A DNA stretch of 64,000 nucleotides. Origin: Saprospiraceae bacterium (GTDB lineage: Bacteria; Bacteroidota; Bacteroidia; Chitinophagales; Saprospiraceae). The notes below the pieces were generated by a model that saw nothing but the letters and a program-made list of their open reading frames with translations, was not told the origin of the DNA and did no database searches. This document shows, in pieces, positions 1 to 10,520 of the stretch. Positions within the stretch are counted from its first letter, which is position 1. The number at the start of each line of letters is the position of its first letter. The position numbers and the translations under genes were made by a program. The stretch lies in NCBI GenBank assembly GCA_020627705.1, contig JAHDGJ010000005.1, positions 128,449 through 192,448 of the forward strand, written 5' to 3'.

Positions 1-65
1 TCGTTTTATTGGTCTTCAACCTTCGTTTTCAAACGCTGCAAAATTAGTTTTTTATTCTAAATAGA

Positions 66-626
66 TCAGCTGAATTCTTTGGAGATAATGGAAAGTTTTC
101 CTTCGCCAAAAAGGGTTAGTTCGAGGCTTTTTTCGTTTACATTAAGGGCTAACACCTTAAACGCTTCCATATCTACGTTCAAAACGAAATTTTCGGGAAG
201 CGGCACAGCACGCTTGACGTCAATTATTTCTGAAAACAAGTGCTCTAAAGCCTGATCCAAATTTGATTGCAAAGACTCGCTGATTTGTTTGTGCAACACG
301 GAGTCTGCCAACCAGTTTAAGCCTTTGGCCAATAATCCCGTGCTCCGAAGTTTGAGATCCACATCTTTAAATTCTAAAGATTGTTTCTCTTCGTTTAAGA
401 CAATTTGGAATTTGGCATCCATGAATCCATCATAGGTCCCATCAAGCAACAATTCGGCATGACATATAGGGCTAAACTGAAGGATTTTGATCTTGGCAAT
501 GCGCTGACCCGCCCCTACATCTATGGAAGACAAATGCGTTTGTAAAAGTGTGTTGAGGTGGGTTAAGCTGATTCGGATTGGTAAGACTACTTGGGTTATT
601 GCCTTATTACTTTCTGAAAATGGCAT
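66..626 (-). CDS. Hypothetical protein, possibly DUF4403-like
   Basis: A 186-residue protein without a signal peptide or TM helix. It starts with alternating hydrophobic beta-strand-like segments (VVLPIRISLTHLNTLL), followed by a charged middle and an amphipathic helix around residues 100-135. The opening resembles the start of DUF4403 proteins (Bacteroidota lipid-binding-like beta/alpha proteins), but those are normally more than twice as long. The assignment is therefore tentative, and it could be a single-domain relative or an unrelated protein. The ATG at 624-626 is the only good start; the upstream DNA is A/T-rich with no clear ribosome binding site, as is usual in Bacteroidota. It is divergent from the gene at 742. 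Confidence 0.6.
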   Translation of the reverse strand: MPFSESNKAITQVVLPIRISLTHLNTLLQTHLSSIDVGAGQRIAKIKILQFSPICHAELLLDGTYDGFMDAKFQIVLNEEKQSLEFKDVDLKLRSTGLLAKGLNWLADSVLHKQISESLQSNLDQALEHLFSEIIDVKRAVPLPENFVLNVDMEAFKVLALNVNEKSLELTLFGEGKLSIISKEFS

Positions 627-741
627 TTTTTTTGATATTATAAAAAATTATAATATAAAGATAAAGACAATTCCTCTGTTCTAGAGGTGAGTTCTACGGT
701 TAGCACTAGGCTTACACAAAACCAGTAAAAACCATAGTATT

Positions 742-1152
742 ATGAACAAAACACAAAAAATCTTTCTTTTTTGCCTTTCCAGTTTTTTTCTCATGGCATT
801 TAGTTACACATTAGAAAATCCAAGCGTAAGCTCAACCCTTGCTGAAGATGATTTGGTTATGTTGCTAAGCAACAAACATATCAGCCTTAAAGTAGAAAGC
901 AATTGGGCAAACAATGTAATTTCTTCAACGTTTGATGAAGAAGACTGCTATATCAATATCCAAACCCATAGAGATGTAGAACTTATTCAGGTATTCAATA
1001 ACAATCATGTTTTGATGTATCAATTACCAGTGCAGTCAAAATCACTACACTTTTGCCTCGATGATTTCGAATTAGGAAAACATAAACTTGGTCTTTTCTT
1101 CGAAAACAAGCAAGAAATGAACATGGCTTATTTAACCGTAAGAAATAAATAA
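742..1152 (+). CDS. Small secreted hypothetical protein
   Basis: 136 residues with a clear N-terminal signal peptide (basic MNKTQK, hydrophobic IFLFCLSSFFLMAFS). The mature part is about 110 residues and predicted mostly beta, with two cysteines (one in an EEDCY context, one in HFCLDD) that could form a disulfide. The pattern of a short exported beta-sandwich recalls DUF3244-type Bacteroidota proteins, but no family can be assigned firmly. It is convergent with the giant gene that ends at 1208 and shares a bidirectional terminator with it. Confidence 0.65.
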   Translation: MNKTQKIFLFCLSSFFLMAFSYTLENPSVSSTLAEDDLVMLLSNKHISLKVESNWANNVISSTFDEEDCYINIQTHRDVELIQVFNNNHVLMYQLPVQSKSLHFCLDDFELGKHKLGLFFENKQEMNMAYLTVRNK

Positions 1153-1157
1153 AACAG

Positions 1158-1191
1158 AAAAGCCCTTAGAAATTAATCTAAGGGCTTTTAC
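1158..1191. terminator. Bidirectional intrinsic terminator
   Basis: A perfect 11-bp stem (AAGCCCTTAGA at 1160-1170 pairing with 1177-1187) with a 6-nt loop. A-rich sequence lies on the left and T-rich on the right. It sits between the convergent ends of the small secreted gene (1152) and the first giant gene (1208), so it can serve both strands. Confidence 0.8.
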
Positions 1192-1207
1192 TTACTAACT
1201 ATTACAA

Positions 1208-4200
1208 CTAAATTTTTATCATTTGCTTGGCAAGTATTCTCTCGTTACTAATTACAGAGTAGTTGTAAACTCCGCTTGCTTTGACTTCATTCTTTGACAG
1301 AACTATTTTGTTGGGACCTGCCTTCAATTTATAGCTCCCCCTAAATACCTCCTTACCAGAAGCATCTTGAACGATTAGAATAACTTCTTCTTCCATCTCC
1401 ACAGTCACTTCTATTGACGTATGGTCTGTCCATGGATTGGGCTCATTTTGCATCAATACGAAGTCTTTCGAAGAAGCTTCTTTCTCAAATTTCATTTCGA
1501 TACCCTCCGTATGGTATGCATCGTCTGTCTCCTCAAAAACATAGACCTCTGCCTGAGTAACTTCATCTGTTATCTTTAGAACATCTGATAGATCCAAATC
1601 TTTTGTTGCCTTAAAACCTATAGTGAATAAGACTACTTCTTTTGATTCAGTTCTTCCTTTCACATCAGCTTCATTCCAACTCATGGTTAACATACGATCA
1701 TTAAACTGACCAATGTTGGCAGACCTCATATCAAGAGCCCCTTGTTTTACATCAATGTACTCCAAACCCTCATGTAACATAGTGAGTTGAAATCCAACGA
1801 TGCTTTCGAAATTATTAGAAGAAAATTGCACGTCAATCGTCTCTCCTGCCCGTACCTTATCATTGATCGTCATTAGTTTGAGAGACAAACTATTATCTCT
1901 AGTATCTATGTTACCATCCAATAGGTTTGCCGCTGCACTTTGATTCACATCTCCAATCTTTACCCCAACAAAGTCCACATCCATATTTGTGATCAACGAA
2001 GGAATATTGTACTCTTCTGGGATCGGTGTGAGCCATGGATCTGTGGGATCTACAAAACTGTGCATCGCATCTACAAATCGCCAGCTGTCGTTGTCTGGAA
2101 ATTCTACATAAATTCCTAAGATCAATTTTCGTAACTCGATTAAATCTATCGAACTTACCTTGTCGTCTCTGTTTACATCTGCTGCAATCAGTTTGTATGG
2201 ACTATTCAATGGGCTTGTCTGTAACAAGTGTTTCTGGATCAACACCAAATCCAAGGTGCTTATCCCATTCATCACGTCATCGTTCTTACCGGGATCAATT
2301 ACATATTCACCACCCGTTGGCATGTCGGCAAATGCATATTCCCCAGTCTCTTCACTCATCGATTCTTCACTAGAGCCTAACAACTCTACCCTAACGTCCT
2401 CAACGCTTTCATCCAACTCTGTAAAGATTCTTCCACCTACACGCGTCGTTGACATCATTGGACAATCCATATCATTGTCCTCTACTATGATAAACGTGCT
2501 GCAGAAACTTTGATTCCCGTTTTCGTCTGTTACCCAAAGTTGTACGCCCTGTTGACCTACATCACTGCAATCAAACGTGACTGTATTGTCGGCTGGGTTC
2601 GAACTAAAACTCAAGCTCACATCGTACCCACATGGATGATAGCTATCCTTATCGAAGTTGCTCGCATTTAAGATCGCCATATTGGTATCTGGCACATTAT
2701 CCCCATCTGTATCCATCAAGGTCAAGTCAACACTTAAGCCTTGAATACATACGGCAACTGGTGGCTTCACATTTCTAACCTCAAAATCATGACTGCCACT
2801 TACTTCATTGCCACAGCCGTCCAATACTTGCCAAGTGATGCTATGGATCCCTATCGGATAAGTTCCACTTGCATCTGCTTTTGTCCCAGTAGCATCTATC
2901 GTCCCGTCCTTATCTAAATCAATCACATAGCTATAGCTTAAGGGAACATTACTTGGGCAATCGTCGCTCGCGGTTATCCCCAAAGAAACCTGTGCACTTG
3001 CACAGTTTACATCCACACTCTCTACCAACACAAAGTCTAATCCACTGTCTATCGTTGGTGCAATCTCATTGCTAATCTTTATCTCTTGTACATGCGTCCA
3101 TTCTTCAAAGGTTCCATCTACTCTTCGTTGACACCAATCGATCACTGTCCACGTTCGCAACACTTTGAAACAGGCACTTGGATCATTCGCAAAACTAAAT
3201 TCTTGGTCTTCATAATTCACCGCTACCAAATCGCAACCATCTTCATTGATGATTGGGAATCCGTTACCTGGTGACAACAACTCTATATTCTCCGGGGTCA
3301 CATCTGTAAAATCACACATGCTCGAACTGCTGTAATCTAATGGAAACAACAATTGGCTTGGGTCATCTCCATCAAATGGAGTACTATCTGTTATCGTTAT
3401 TATTTGCGTACAGCTTAAGGTTCCTCCTAAACCATCCGGTGCACTGAAGTTTCTCGTGATGCTTCCCAGACCACAATTGTTGATGGCATTTGTCATTGTC
3501 TCTGTTATGGTAATGTTTGCACCACAACTCCCAATCACTACTGCTTCTCCAAATTGACCACTTAGATTATTTAAATCATAGGGATCTCCACAATCCAAAC
3601 TTATATTCGAAGGACAACTTAGAATTGCTGCATTCTTATCCTGTACTTCTACATTAACCATGCACTCATTATAGTTGCCGCTCGAGTCGTACACTCTAAA
3701 CACTACCATGACATCTTGACCGACATCTGAACAACAGAACGTTACCGTCTCCCCAAAGCTTAGGCCACTTACTCCACACGGATCACTCATTCGACGCACT
3801 TCAAATCTATCCATCATACAATCATCATAACTGCCATCATCAAAACTCCAAGCTTCTACTTCGATAAAGCCATCTTCTTGTAAACTCACTACGGTGTTTT
3901 GTTCGCACAATACTGTCGGTTGTGTTTGATCCAAAATCGTTACTTCCATCGTGCACTCATTGCTGTTGTAGCATCCGTCATAAGCTACATAAGTCACCGT
4001 ATGCGTGCCGACTCCTAAAGTCGCCAACCCACCATTACTGTTATCTATAAATCCACCTGGATAAAGTATATCTACTTCTACTGGACTGTTGCAATCGTCA
4101 CTCACTGTAGCCATGGGTAAAGTTACTTCCGCTTGGCAGACCCCAAAACCGCCTGTCGTACTAAACGTCATCGCCGATGGACACGTAATACTCGGAGGCG

Positions 4201-7200
4201 TTAAATCCCACACTTCTATCATCTGAGGCATTTGCACTACGGGAGTTACGCCGCCGCACCACCATTCGCTGAATCGCCACATACGCATAAACTGCTTATG
4301 GCAAGCATCCTCCAATATCATCACATCTTCATAACTCACCATTAGGTTGCATAAAAACGTGGGTACTGGCAACAACTCTACATCACCCGCGCTTAATACT
4401 CCATTCATATCGTTGTCTATAAACGGTACACCCAGACTAGCAATGTCAGTATTCACGGTACAATCTGTACTGCTAAAGGCTGATGGAATCGTAATGTTGC
4501 TTATTGTCAAACGTTTCACTTCTATGGTCTGACAGCACTCTGCGCGTTCATTGCCTTGATCATCTACTGCTTTGTAACATCTCACTACCGTACCCAATAA
4601 ATCTGACGGATCACAATCGTCGTTTGGAGTAATCGTCTGGCTTAGCAATACCAAACTAGCACTGCCACAATTGTCATCACTAATAGTCGGTGGTGTGATC
4701 GAACCAAAGTCCGCTTCTGTGAAGCTGCAGGCAAATACTTCTTGTATTCCTCCGCAATCGATAGCAGGGGGAAACTTATCTTCTATACAGACCGTACCCC
4801 AACAATTTTGATTTGAACACATTGGAATGACTACCGAGTAAGAATAGCAATTACCAATATCCGCAGCAGTAAATATATGATTCTGAGGATCTGTTATTAC
4901 ATTTCCAAATTCATCGGTTAAAGTAATTTCGTACATATCCTCTGGAAATAGTACTGGGCTTAACAACATGCCTGCAGTTATGTTACCTACGCACATTTCA
5001 TCCAAACTCAAATTTATATCTCCATGACAAGCAATGTCGCCACATGCAATTACAAAGGCTTGATCGTGATCATCTTCATCGCCACCTAGAAAACCGTTTT
5101 GAAACATTTCATCGTCTAAAGGACTAAAGGGTTCATTGCCATTATCATTAAAGTTGTTGTCGTCGGCTTCGCTGTCTGCATCATCTTTTGAATTCTCTGC
5201 TCCATCCTCATATTCTGAATAACTGATTTCAGCCATGTTTAGCAACTCAATCATTTCATCAGAAAGCACTTCCAAATAGATTGAAATTGTTGCGCATTCA
5301 TCAGGATGAATTACATCTTCAATATTCTTATACCTTAATGTCGATCCAGAAGCAACGCTCCATTTATTGTTTAGCGGGTTTGATGAATCAAAAGCCAAAC
5401 CAATGGGCAAATAGTCAGACAACTCAATATTTTTCGCAGCGACATTTCCTTGATTACAAACATCGATATCAAATCTACATGTGTCTCCTATGTTGTAAGG
5501 ACCAATAGGATTAGCCCGTTTCTGTAATGCGAGATCAAAAACTTCAAGACGTACTGGATCATGATCATCTTCATCCAAGATTCCATCGCCATCACTATCT
5601 TGACCATCATCATCCACATGGTTATCTTCATTAGAATCTGGCGTACCTCCAACATCATTTTCTTTATCATCATCTGCCTTGCTATCAATATCTAACGAAC
5701 TTACATCCTCATCATCCATGGAAAACATTTCGCTTACTTCAGCTATATTGATATAGGCGGTTTCCCAATTGCAATCTTCATCTCGCGGAGTTAGAAGCAA
5801 ATCGATGTACACTTCTTTGGATTCACCTCTTTTTAACAAATCGATGCTGGTTGTAGCCTTGGCATCGTCTAGCGACCAAGCAGGAATCTTTGTGAAATTA
5901 TTTAAATCGAAGGTTAAGCCACAAGGAATAAAGTCCGTAATCTCTATATTTTTCAAATCCGACGAACCTTGATTTATCACTTCAATTTTAAACTCGATGG
6001 ACTGGCCATAGATATAAGGCGAAGGAGTGGTTACCGTTTTACGTAAAGCAATGTCAATAATTTCTGGGAATGCCGGATCGTGGTCATCTTCATCCGTTAA
6101 GGCTATGCCATCGCCGGCAACACCTAAACCATTACCGAACATAAAATTATCAGCATCACTGCTCGGCATTCCACCGGCATCATTATTTTTAATATCATCT
6201 GGTCGACTGTCGATATCGATGATCGCATTGCCATCTTCATCTTTGAAATTGCTTATTTCAGCATAATTGTCCCACGCTGACATGGAGGTACTCGCATTAA
6301 ATTCGAGTACGATCTCTAATTTTTGACAATCACCCGGAGTGAGGTTTGCGCTCAAAGTTGTTTCGACCTTTGGATCCGCTCCACTCCAAGTAGTACCACT
6401 GGCATTTGGATTGTTTTTATTTACATCAAATGAAAATCCAACGGGTATATAATCTGTAATTTCTATTTGCGAAGCGGTTAAGTTGCCTTGATTACATATC
6501 TCAATTTCAAAGGTTATATCCTGACCGTAAGTATAAGGCCTTGCTGTAACAATGCGCTTGGCTAGAGCCAAGTCAAAAAGAGCCAATCGTGCTGGGTCGT
6601 GGTCATCTTCATCAGTTTCTGCGACATCATCACCAACTACACCTTGTGCGTTACCAAATAAGTAATTGTCATTTGGTGAATCCGCTCTACCTCCTGCATC
6701 GTTGTCGTTTTCACAATCCGGAGTGCTGTCAATATCTTCCGCAGTATTTCCATCTTTATCCTTAAACGAACATATTTCAGCAAAATTCAACCATTGATTT
6801 GCCCCTTCATAACATGGTTTTAATTGTAGAGATATATCTCGTTTAACATTTTCTCCCATTTCCAACATTACCGATACGGTAGTTTTGGCAGTATGAGTTG
6901 CGGAGTCATAAGTCCAAACACCATCGTTTATCGTAAGGTATTCAAAACCGCAAGGTATGTACTCTATAATTTCAACTTCTGATACTTCTGAAATCCCTTG
7001 GTTCACCACTTCGATTTCAAATACCACTGAAGCACCCCATTCATAGGAGTCTACAGACTTTATTACTTTTCGTAAGGCTAGATCGAATTCTTCTAAATCC
7101 TCACATGTGGTGTCCGTTGCATCCGGAGTACCGTCATTGTTTACGTCCAACTGGGCTTCATTAAACAAACCTTCCCCAGCAGAACCATTTCCAGTGCATG

Positions 7201-10200
7201 ATGAATAGGAGTCATCTCCAACGAGGTTGTCAAAAAAGTCATACCCAATCGTAAGCTCAAGGGTATAATTGTGTGTTTGCCCACTTCCTATAAAAACGTC
7301 ATCTCCAATTTTCCAACCACCGGTAGGCATTGGCAAACCAAGGTTTGAATCCGATAAACCATTAGAGCTTTCAAACTCAGCCTCTAGGATAACAATATCG
7401 TTATCAAATTGCGGAAACTCTACGAGGTCATATATGCCATTTGCTCCACCACAATTTGAAACGCCAACTAGGTAAGTTATGACCCAACTATCATTTAACT
7501 GACGTACTGCATCAATTTGTCTTTTCTCAATTTTCAAATAAGGCAGCTCACCGCAAGCTGAATCCGAATATTCAAAATTTGAAGTATTTTCATCAAGATC
7601 CAACTGTGTTAAATTAAACAAACCGCTCCCATTAGAACTACAAGTACTATAGATATCATCCCCAATAGAACCGTCTGCCAAATTTAATAGAACCAAAAAT
7701 TGGACTGTAAATTTTTGACTTTCGTCAGCGGCAATAACAACATCATTTGCAAGCAACCATCCTGGATTGGAGGGCACTGGCAATGAAAGCGTATTTGCTA
7801 ATCCTACATCAGAAGTAAATGACGCGGATTGAATAACTACATCATCATCAAAGGAAGGAAATTCATAAAGATCATAATTGGTCCCTTCCGTGCCAATATT
7901 TTGAACCTGTATCTCGTAAGTGAGGGTATATTGATTCGCTGTTGATGTTTGAACTGCAGAAACAAAAGATTTTTCAAATGTTAATTCCGGGAAACATGCA
8001 GCTGGTGATGAAATAGACATGGAGACTTCGCAAGTATCATCAAATCCTGCAGTTAATGAATGTTCGTTACCATCTGCAAGGATTTGCAAACTAAATGTCT
8101 GAGGCGGACTTAAGCCAGCAGTCACATTTATTTCAGTACTGACCCCGTTAAGAGCAACAGTGATATTCTTATCGCTTGGTGCATTAATCCAACTCACACT
8201 TCCTGAAACCGTATAGACACCATCCGAGCATTCTGAAACAGAAACTCCAGAAAGATTAATTTCACAACCAAGTTCTACATTATTTTCTGCACATTGGGTG
8301 TTTACTTCGTCTGAGACACAAGCTACATTGTTTATAAAATCCAAATCCTCAGGCACCAATGAATTTAGTTTCGTCTTATAGCAAAAAGTGAAATTTTCAC
8401 CAATCTCTAATACTTCTGAAAAAAGCCAACCTGCTTCATCCAAGGGATACAAACTGTTTGGACTAGCATCATCTGCAACGGGTGTAGTTACGCCATCATA
8501 TGTAAAATATGAGGATCCAGGAATGTAATCATAGTAGGAGCTAATCTCATCTTTCAACAACAACACATCTTCTACATAATTAAGCTTTCCAATATTATTT
8601 ACGCAAAGACAATACTCAATGGTATCGGTAATATTTAATAATCCATCCGCATTTACATCAGTTGTAATTTCGCTTACTTTACCCACCTCAAACGAAACTC
8701 CAGCCAATAATGCTGTACCTACATCAATGGCAGGGGAACCCGTTGATGCAGTATTAGGGTCTTGACCCCAAGCACCTGCGAGTAAGGCGTCGCTGCCATC
8801 ACATACCCAAAAAGAAATTGCAGTTTGATCTCCGTCTGGATCATAAATGGCTGCAGATTCTAATTCGTCGAGCATAACCAATTGATCATAAGTATTTCCA
8901 ATAGGGTCAGTTAGGGTCCCACCATCACCGTTAAAATCAAAGCAAACCGAAATTGCTCCAGAAGAAGAACTCCCCATAGGGTACGAAGCGGTCACCCATA
9001 CTGGCGATGAATTTTCTGTACTTGTACCAGTATATGTTGGATCTTGTCCTTCTCCCCACGCCACACCTAATACTTGTCCTTTTAGAGCACTTTCTGGAAG
9101 CAGCGCGAATCCCCAATCATGGGTGTGATTTCCACGTAGGCCATTTTCCTGACAACCACTAGTTATTTCTCCAGAAGAATCAATCGTTGAAAGGGCATAA
9201 AAATTATCGTTACTCCTAAGTCGAGCACCGTTCATGTTTGGAACGGTAATTTGCTGACTGGAGTTGGCCGGCACGTTAATAGTAGATGGCGACCCTGATG
9301 AGAATTCATAATTTATTGTAATTGTACTTGAGCTAGGATTGTAAACATGTATTAACGTTGATGCAGTAGCAGGAGTGCCTACCGGAGATATATACGCGTT
9401 AGAAAGCATATCATCACCGTTTAATTTAAAAAACCTACTCTCATGCCCGTCGCAGGGATCAGCAGTAGCTAGCACCACTGAAATGGGTGCAGTAGAAGAA
9501 ACTTTGGCGCCTAGATTAATGCCTCCATTAATTAAATGAGATTCTCCTTCATTTAAAGTTAATGTTGATTCAAAAACACCGTTAGCATCTAAATCTAAAG
9601 AGACAGTAGTACCATCTTTTGAGGCTTGAATAAATGCTCCAGTAAAACGAAACATATTATCAACATTAGCATTTTCTCCTACGGGAAAAGTAAAATCAGT
9701 GGAATATTCATCTAAAGAAATTATCGGTGCACCACCTGCCAACAGCGTATTTGTTCCTGTCGCCCACGTCGCAGCCGACATTAAAATATTTTTCGTTGCG
9801 AGTACCTTATCCATAGCATCGCGCTCAACAGTGGCATTAGTATTTGGTGTATTTACTGCCATTGAGAGAATTAAAACATCCCCTGGAACGAATGAATCAG
9901 ACGGATACCCAGGAGCTATACCGTTGGTCAGATCACCATCACCCCAGACCTCTGTGGTGCTTTGTGTAATTCCTAGCTGGGCATCAAATTCGTATCCATC
10001 TTCCCAATGATCATAGTATATTATGGTACCAGTACCAATGACATTTATGGATACATATTTATTAATTGGATCTTGAACAACTGAGGTGTTCACATTACAT
10101 GTGCTAACCCAACAATCGCTTACACTTGGGTAAACAGATAAGAAAAAATCTTTACTATCATTCTCATCAAATGGAATGAAATATGTTTGTTTCACAGAGT

Positions 10201-10276
10201 TGTTCGAGCAACTTTGGCTACACAATTGCGCACAAAAAAGTAGACCAAAAAACATCGATACATGTAGTTTTCTCAT
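1208..10276 (-). CDS. Giant T9SS-secreted DUF11/HYR adhesin-like protein with dockerin and cohesin-like modules
   Basis: 3022 residues. A signal peptide covers about residues 1-25 (MRKLHVSMFFGLLF). Residues 30-530 form an N-terminal region with a YYDHWEDGYEFD motif typical of large Bacteroidota/actinobacterial adhesin-like proteins. A DUF11-like segment lies near 540-660 and two related modules near 760-1050. Four clear DUF11 modules begin FDLALRK, FDLALAK, IDIALRK and FDLALQK near residues 1062, 1234, 1408 and 1580; each is preceded or followed by an acidic DEDDHDPA-type linker. HYR-like Cys-rich modules run from 1745 to 2620. A dockerin-like pair of loops (ISTLDLVLIQKHLL; DVNRDDKVSSIDL) is at about 2665-2730, a cohesin-like domain at 2805-2915, and a T9SS type A sorting domain at 2940-3022 ending KQMIKI. 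Likely role: cell-surface or matrix fibre, adhesion. The last 1270 residues closely match those of the next gene. Confidence 0.9.
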   Translation of the reverse strand: MRKLHVSMFFGLLFCAQLCSQSCSNNSVKQTYFIPFDENDSKDFFLSVYPSVSDCWVSTCNVNTSVVQDPINKYVSINVIGTGTIIYYDHWEDGYEFDAQLGITQSTTEVWGDGDLTNGIAPGYPSDSFVPGDVLILSMAVNTPNTNATVERDAMDKVLATKNILMSAATWATGTNTLLAGGAPIISLDEYSTDFTFPVGENANVDNMFRFTGAFIQASKDGTTVSLDLDANGVFESTLTLNEGESHLINGGINLGAKVSSTAPISVVLATADPCDGHESRFFKLNGDDMLSNAYISPVGTPATASTLIHVYNPSSSTITINYEFSSGSPSTINVPANSSQQITVPNMNGARLRSNDNFYALSTIDSSGEITSGCQENGLRGNHTHDWGFALLPESALKGQVLGVAWGEGQDPTYTGTSTENSSPVWVTASYPMGSSSSGAISVCFDFNGDGGTLTDPIGNTYDQLVMLDELESAAIYDPDGDQTAISFWVCDGSDALLAGAWGQDPNTASTGSPAIDVGTALLAGVSFEVGKVSEITTDVNADGLLNITDTIEYCLCVNNIGKLNYVEDVLLLKDEISSYYDYIPGSSYFTYDGVTTPVADDASPNSLYPLDEAGWLFSEVLEIGENFTFCYKTKLNSLVPEDLDFINNVACVSDEVNTQCAENNVELGCEINLSGVSVSECSDGVYTVSGSVSWINAPSDKNITVALNGVSTEINVTAGLSPPQTFSLQILADGNEHSLTAGFDDTCEVSMSISSPAACFPELTFEKSFVSAVQTSTANQYTLTYEIQVQNIGTEGTNYDLYEFPSFDDDVVIQSASFTSDVGLANTLSLPVPSNPGWLLANDVVIAADESQKFTVQFLVLLNLADGSIGDDIYSTCSSNGSGLFNLTQLDLDENTSNFEYSDSACGELPYLKIEKRQIDAVRQLNDSWVITYLVGVSNCGGANGIYDLVEFPQFDNDIVILEAEFESSNGLSDSNLGLPMPTGGWKIGDDVFIGSGQTHNYTLELTIGYDFFDNLVGDDSYSSCTGNGSAGEGLFNEAQLDVNNDGTPDATDTTCEDLEEFDLALRKVIKSVDSYEWGASVVFEIEVVNQGISEVSEVEIIEYIPCGFEYLTINDGVWTYDSATHTAKTTVSVMLEMGENVKRDISLQLKPCYEGANQWLNFAEICSFKDKDGNTAEDIDSTPDCENDNDAGGRADSPNDNYLFGNAQGVVGDDVAETDEDDHDPARLALFDLALAKRIVTARPYTYGQDITFEIEICNQGNLTASQIEITDYIPVGFSFDVNKNNPNASGTTWSGADPKVETTLSANLTPGDCQKLEIVLEFNASTSMSAWDNYAEISNFKDEDGNAIIDIDSRPDDIKNNDAGGMPSSDADNFMFGNGLGVAGDGIALTDEDDHDPAFPEIIDIALRKTVTTPSPYIYGQSIEFKIEVINQGSSDLKNIEITDFIPCGLTFDLNNFTKIPAWSLDDAKATTSIDLLKRGESKEVYIDLLLTPRDEDCNWETAYINIAEVSEMFSMDDEDVSSLDIDSKADDDKENDVGGTPDSNEDNHVDDDGQDSDGDGILDEDDHDPVRLEVFDLALQKRANPIGPYNIGDTCRFDIDVCNQGNVAAKNIELSDYLPIGLAFDSSNPLNNKWSVASGSTLRYKNIEDVIHPDECATISIYLEVLSDEMIELLNMAEISYSEYEDGAENSKDDADSEADDNNFNDNGNEPFSPLDDEMFQNGFLGGDEDDHDQAFVIACGDIACHGDINLSLDEMCVGNITAGMLLSPVLFPEDMYEITLTDEFGNVITDPQNHIFTAADIGNCYSYSVVIPMCSNQNCWGTVCIEDKFPPAIDCGGIQEVFACSFTEADFGSITPPTISDDNCGSASLVLLSQTITPNDDCDPSDLLGTVVRCYKAVDDQGNERAECCQTIEVKRLTISNITIPSAFSSTDCTVNTDIASLGVPFIDNDMNGVLSAGDVELLPVPTFLCNLMVSYEDVMILEDACHKQFMRMWRFSEWWCGGVTPVVQMPQMIEVWDLTPPSITCPSAMTFSTTGGFGVCQAEVTLPMATVSDDCNSPVEVDILYPGGFIDNSNGGLATLGVGTHTVTYVAYDGCYNSNECTMEVTILDQTQPTVLCEQNTVVSLQEDGFIEVEAWSFDDGSYDDCMMDRFEVRRMSDPCGVSGLSFGETVTFCCSDVGQDVMVVFRVYDSSGNYNECMVNVEVQDKNAAILSCPSNISLDCGDPYDLNNLSGQFGEAVVIGSCGANITITETMTNAINNCGLGSITRNFSAPDGLGGTLSCTQIITITDSTPFDGDDPSQLLFPLDYSSSSMCDFTDVTPENIELLSPGNGFPIINEDGCDLVAVNYEDQEFSFANDPSACFKVLRTWTVIDWCQRRVDGTFEEWTHVQEIKISNEIAPTIDSGLDFVLVESVDVNCASAQVSLGITASDDCPSNVPLSYSYVIDLDKDGTIDATGTKADASGTYPIGIHSITWQVLDGCGNEVSGSHDFEVRNVKPPVAVCIQGLSVDLTLMDTDGDNVPDTNMAILNASNFDKDSYHPCGYDVSLSFSSNPADNTVTFDCSDVGQQGVQLWVTDENGNQSFCSTFIIVEDNDMDCPMMSTTRVGGRIFTELDESVEDVRVELLGSSEESMSEETGEYAFADMPTGGEYVIDPGKNDDVMNGISTLDLVLIQKHLLQTSPLNSPYKLIAADVNRDDKVSSIDLIELRKLILGIYVEFPDNDSWRFVDAMHSFVDPTDPWLTPIPEEYNIPSLITNMDVDFVGVKIGDVNQSAAANLLDGNIDTRDNSLSLKLMTINDKVRAGETIDVQFSSNNFESIVGFQLTMLHEGLEYIDVKQGALDMRSANIGQFNDRMLTMSWNEADVKGRTESKEVVLFTIGFKATKDLDLSDVLKITDEVTQAEVYVFEETDDAYHTEGIEMKFEKEASSKDFVLMQNEPNPWTDHTSIEVTVEMEEEVILIVQDASGKEVFRGSYKLKAGPNKIVLSKNEVKASGVYNYSVISNERILAKQMIKI

Positions 10277-10328
10277 GTATAAGTTTCAAAAGGTTAAAGT
10301 GTAATGATGTTACAGTGGTATACTATCA

Positions 10329-10442
10329 GCCCTTAATTGGTCCCAAGCCAAATACCTCATGAGCAATACGAGATTACTTCACGAATGAATTCGTCATGTA
10401 TAAATTAAGGGTGTACTTAAAGGGTGTAGTTTAAATTAAGGG
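10329..10442 (-). promoter_or_regulatory. Candidate regulatory leader with repeated CCCTTAA boxes and a palindrome
   Basis: On the coding strand of the downstream giant gene there are CCCTTAATTT boxes at 10433-10442 and 10402-10411, a variant CCCTTTAAGT at 10415-10424, and an inverted AATTAAGGGC at 10329-10338. A 6+6 palindrome with a 2-bp spacer (ACGAAT/ATTCGT, 10381-10394) lies immediately downstream of the second box. A similar box-plus-palindrome arrangement precedes the T9SS gene starting at 60302. No factor is known; the regulatory role is inference. Confidence 0.3.
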
Positions 10443-10520
10443 CGGGTTACTGTTTGGGTAGGATAAACGAATATACAAATATATACACATATAAATAAGT
10501 TTAATATATAAATTATAAAC

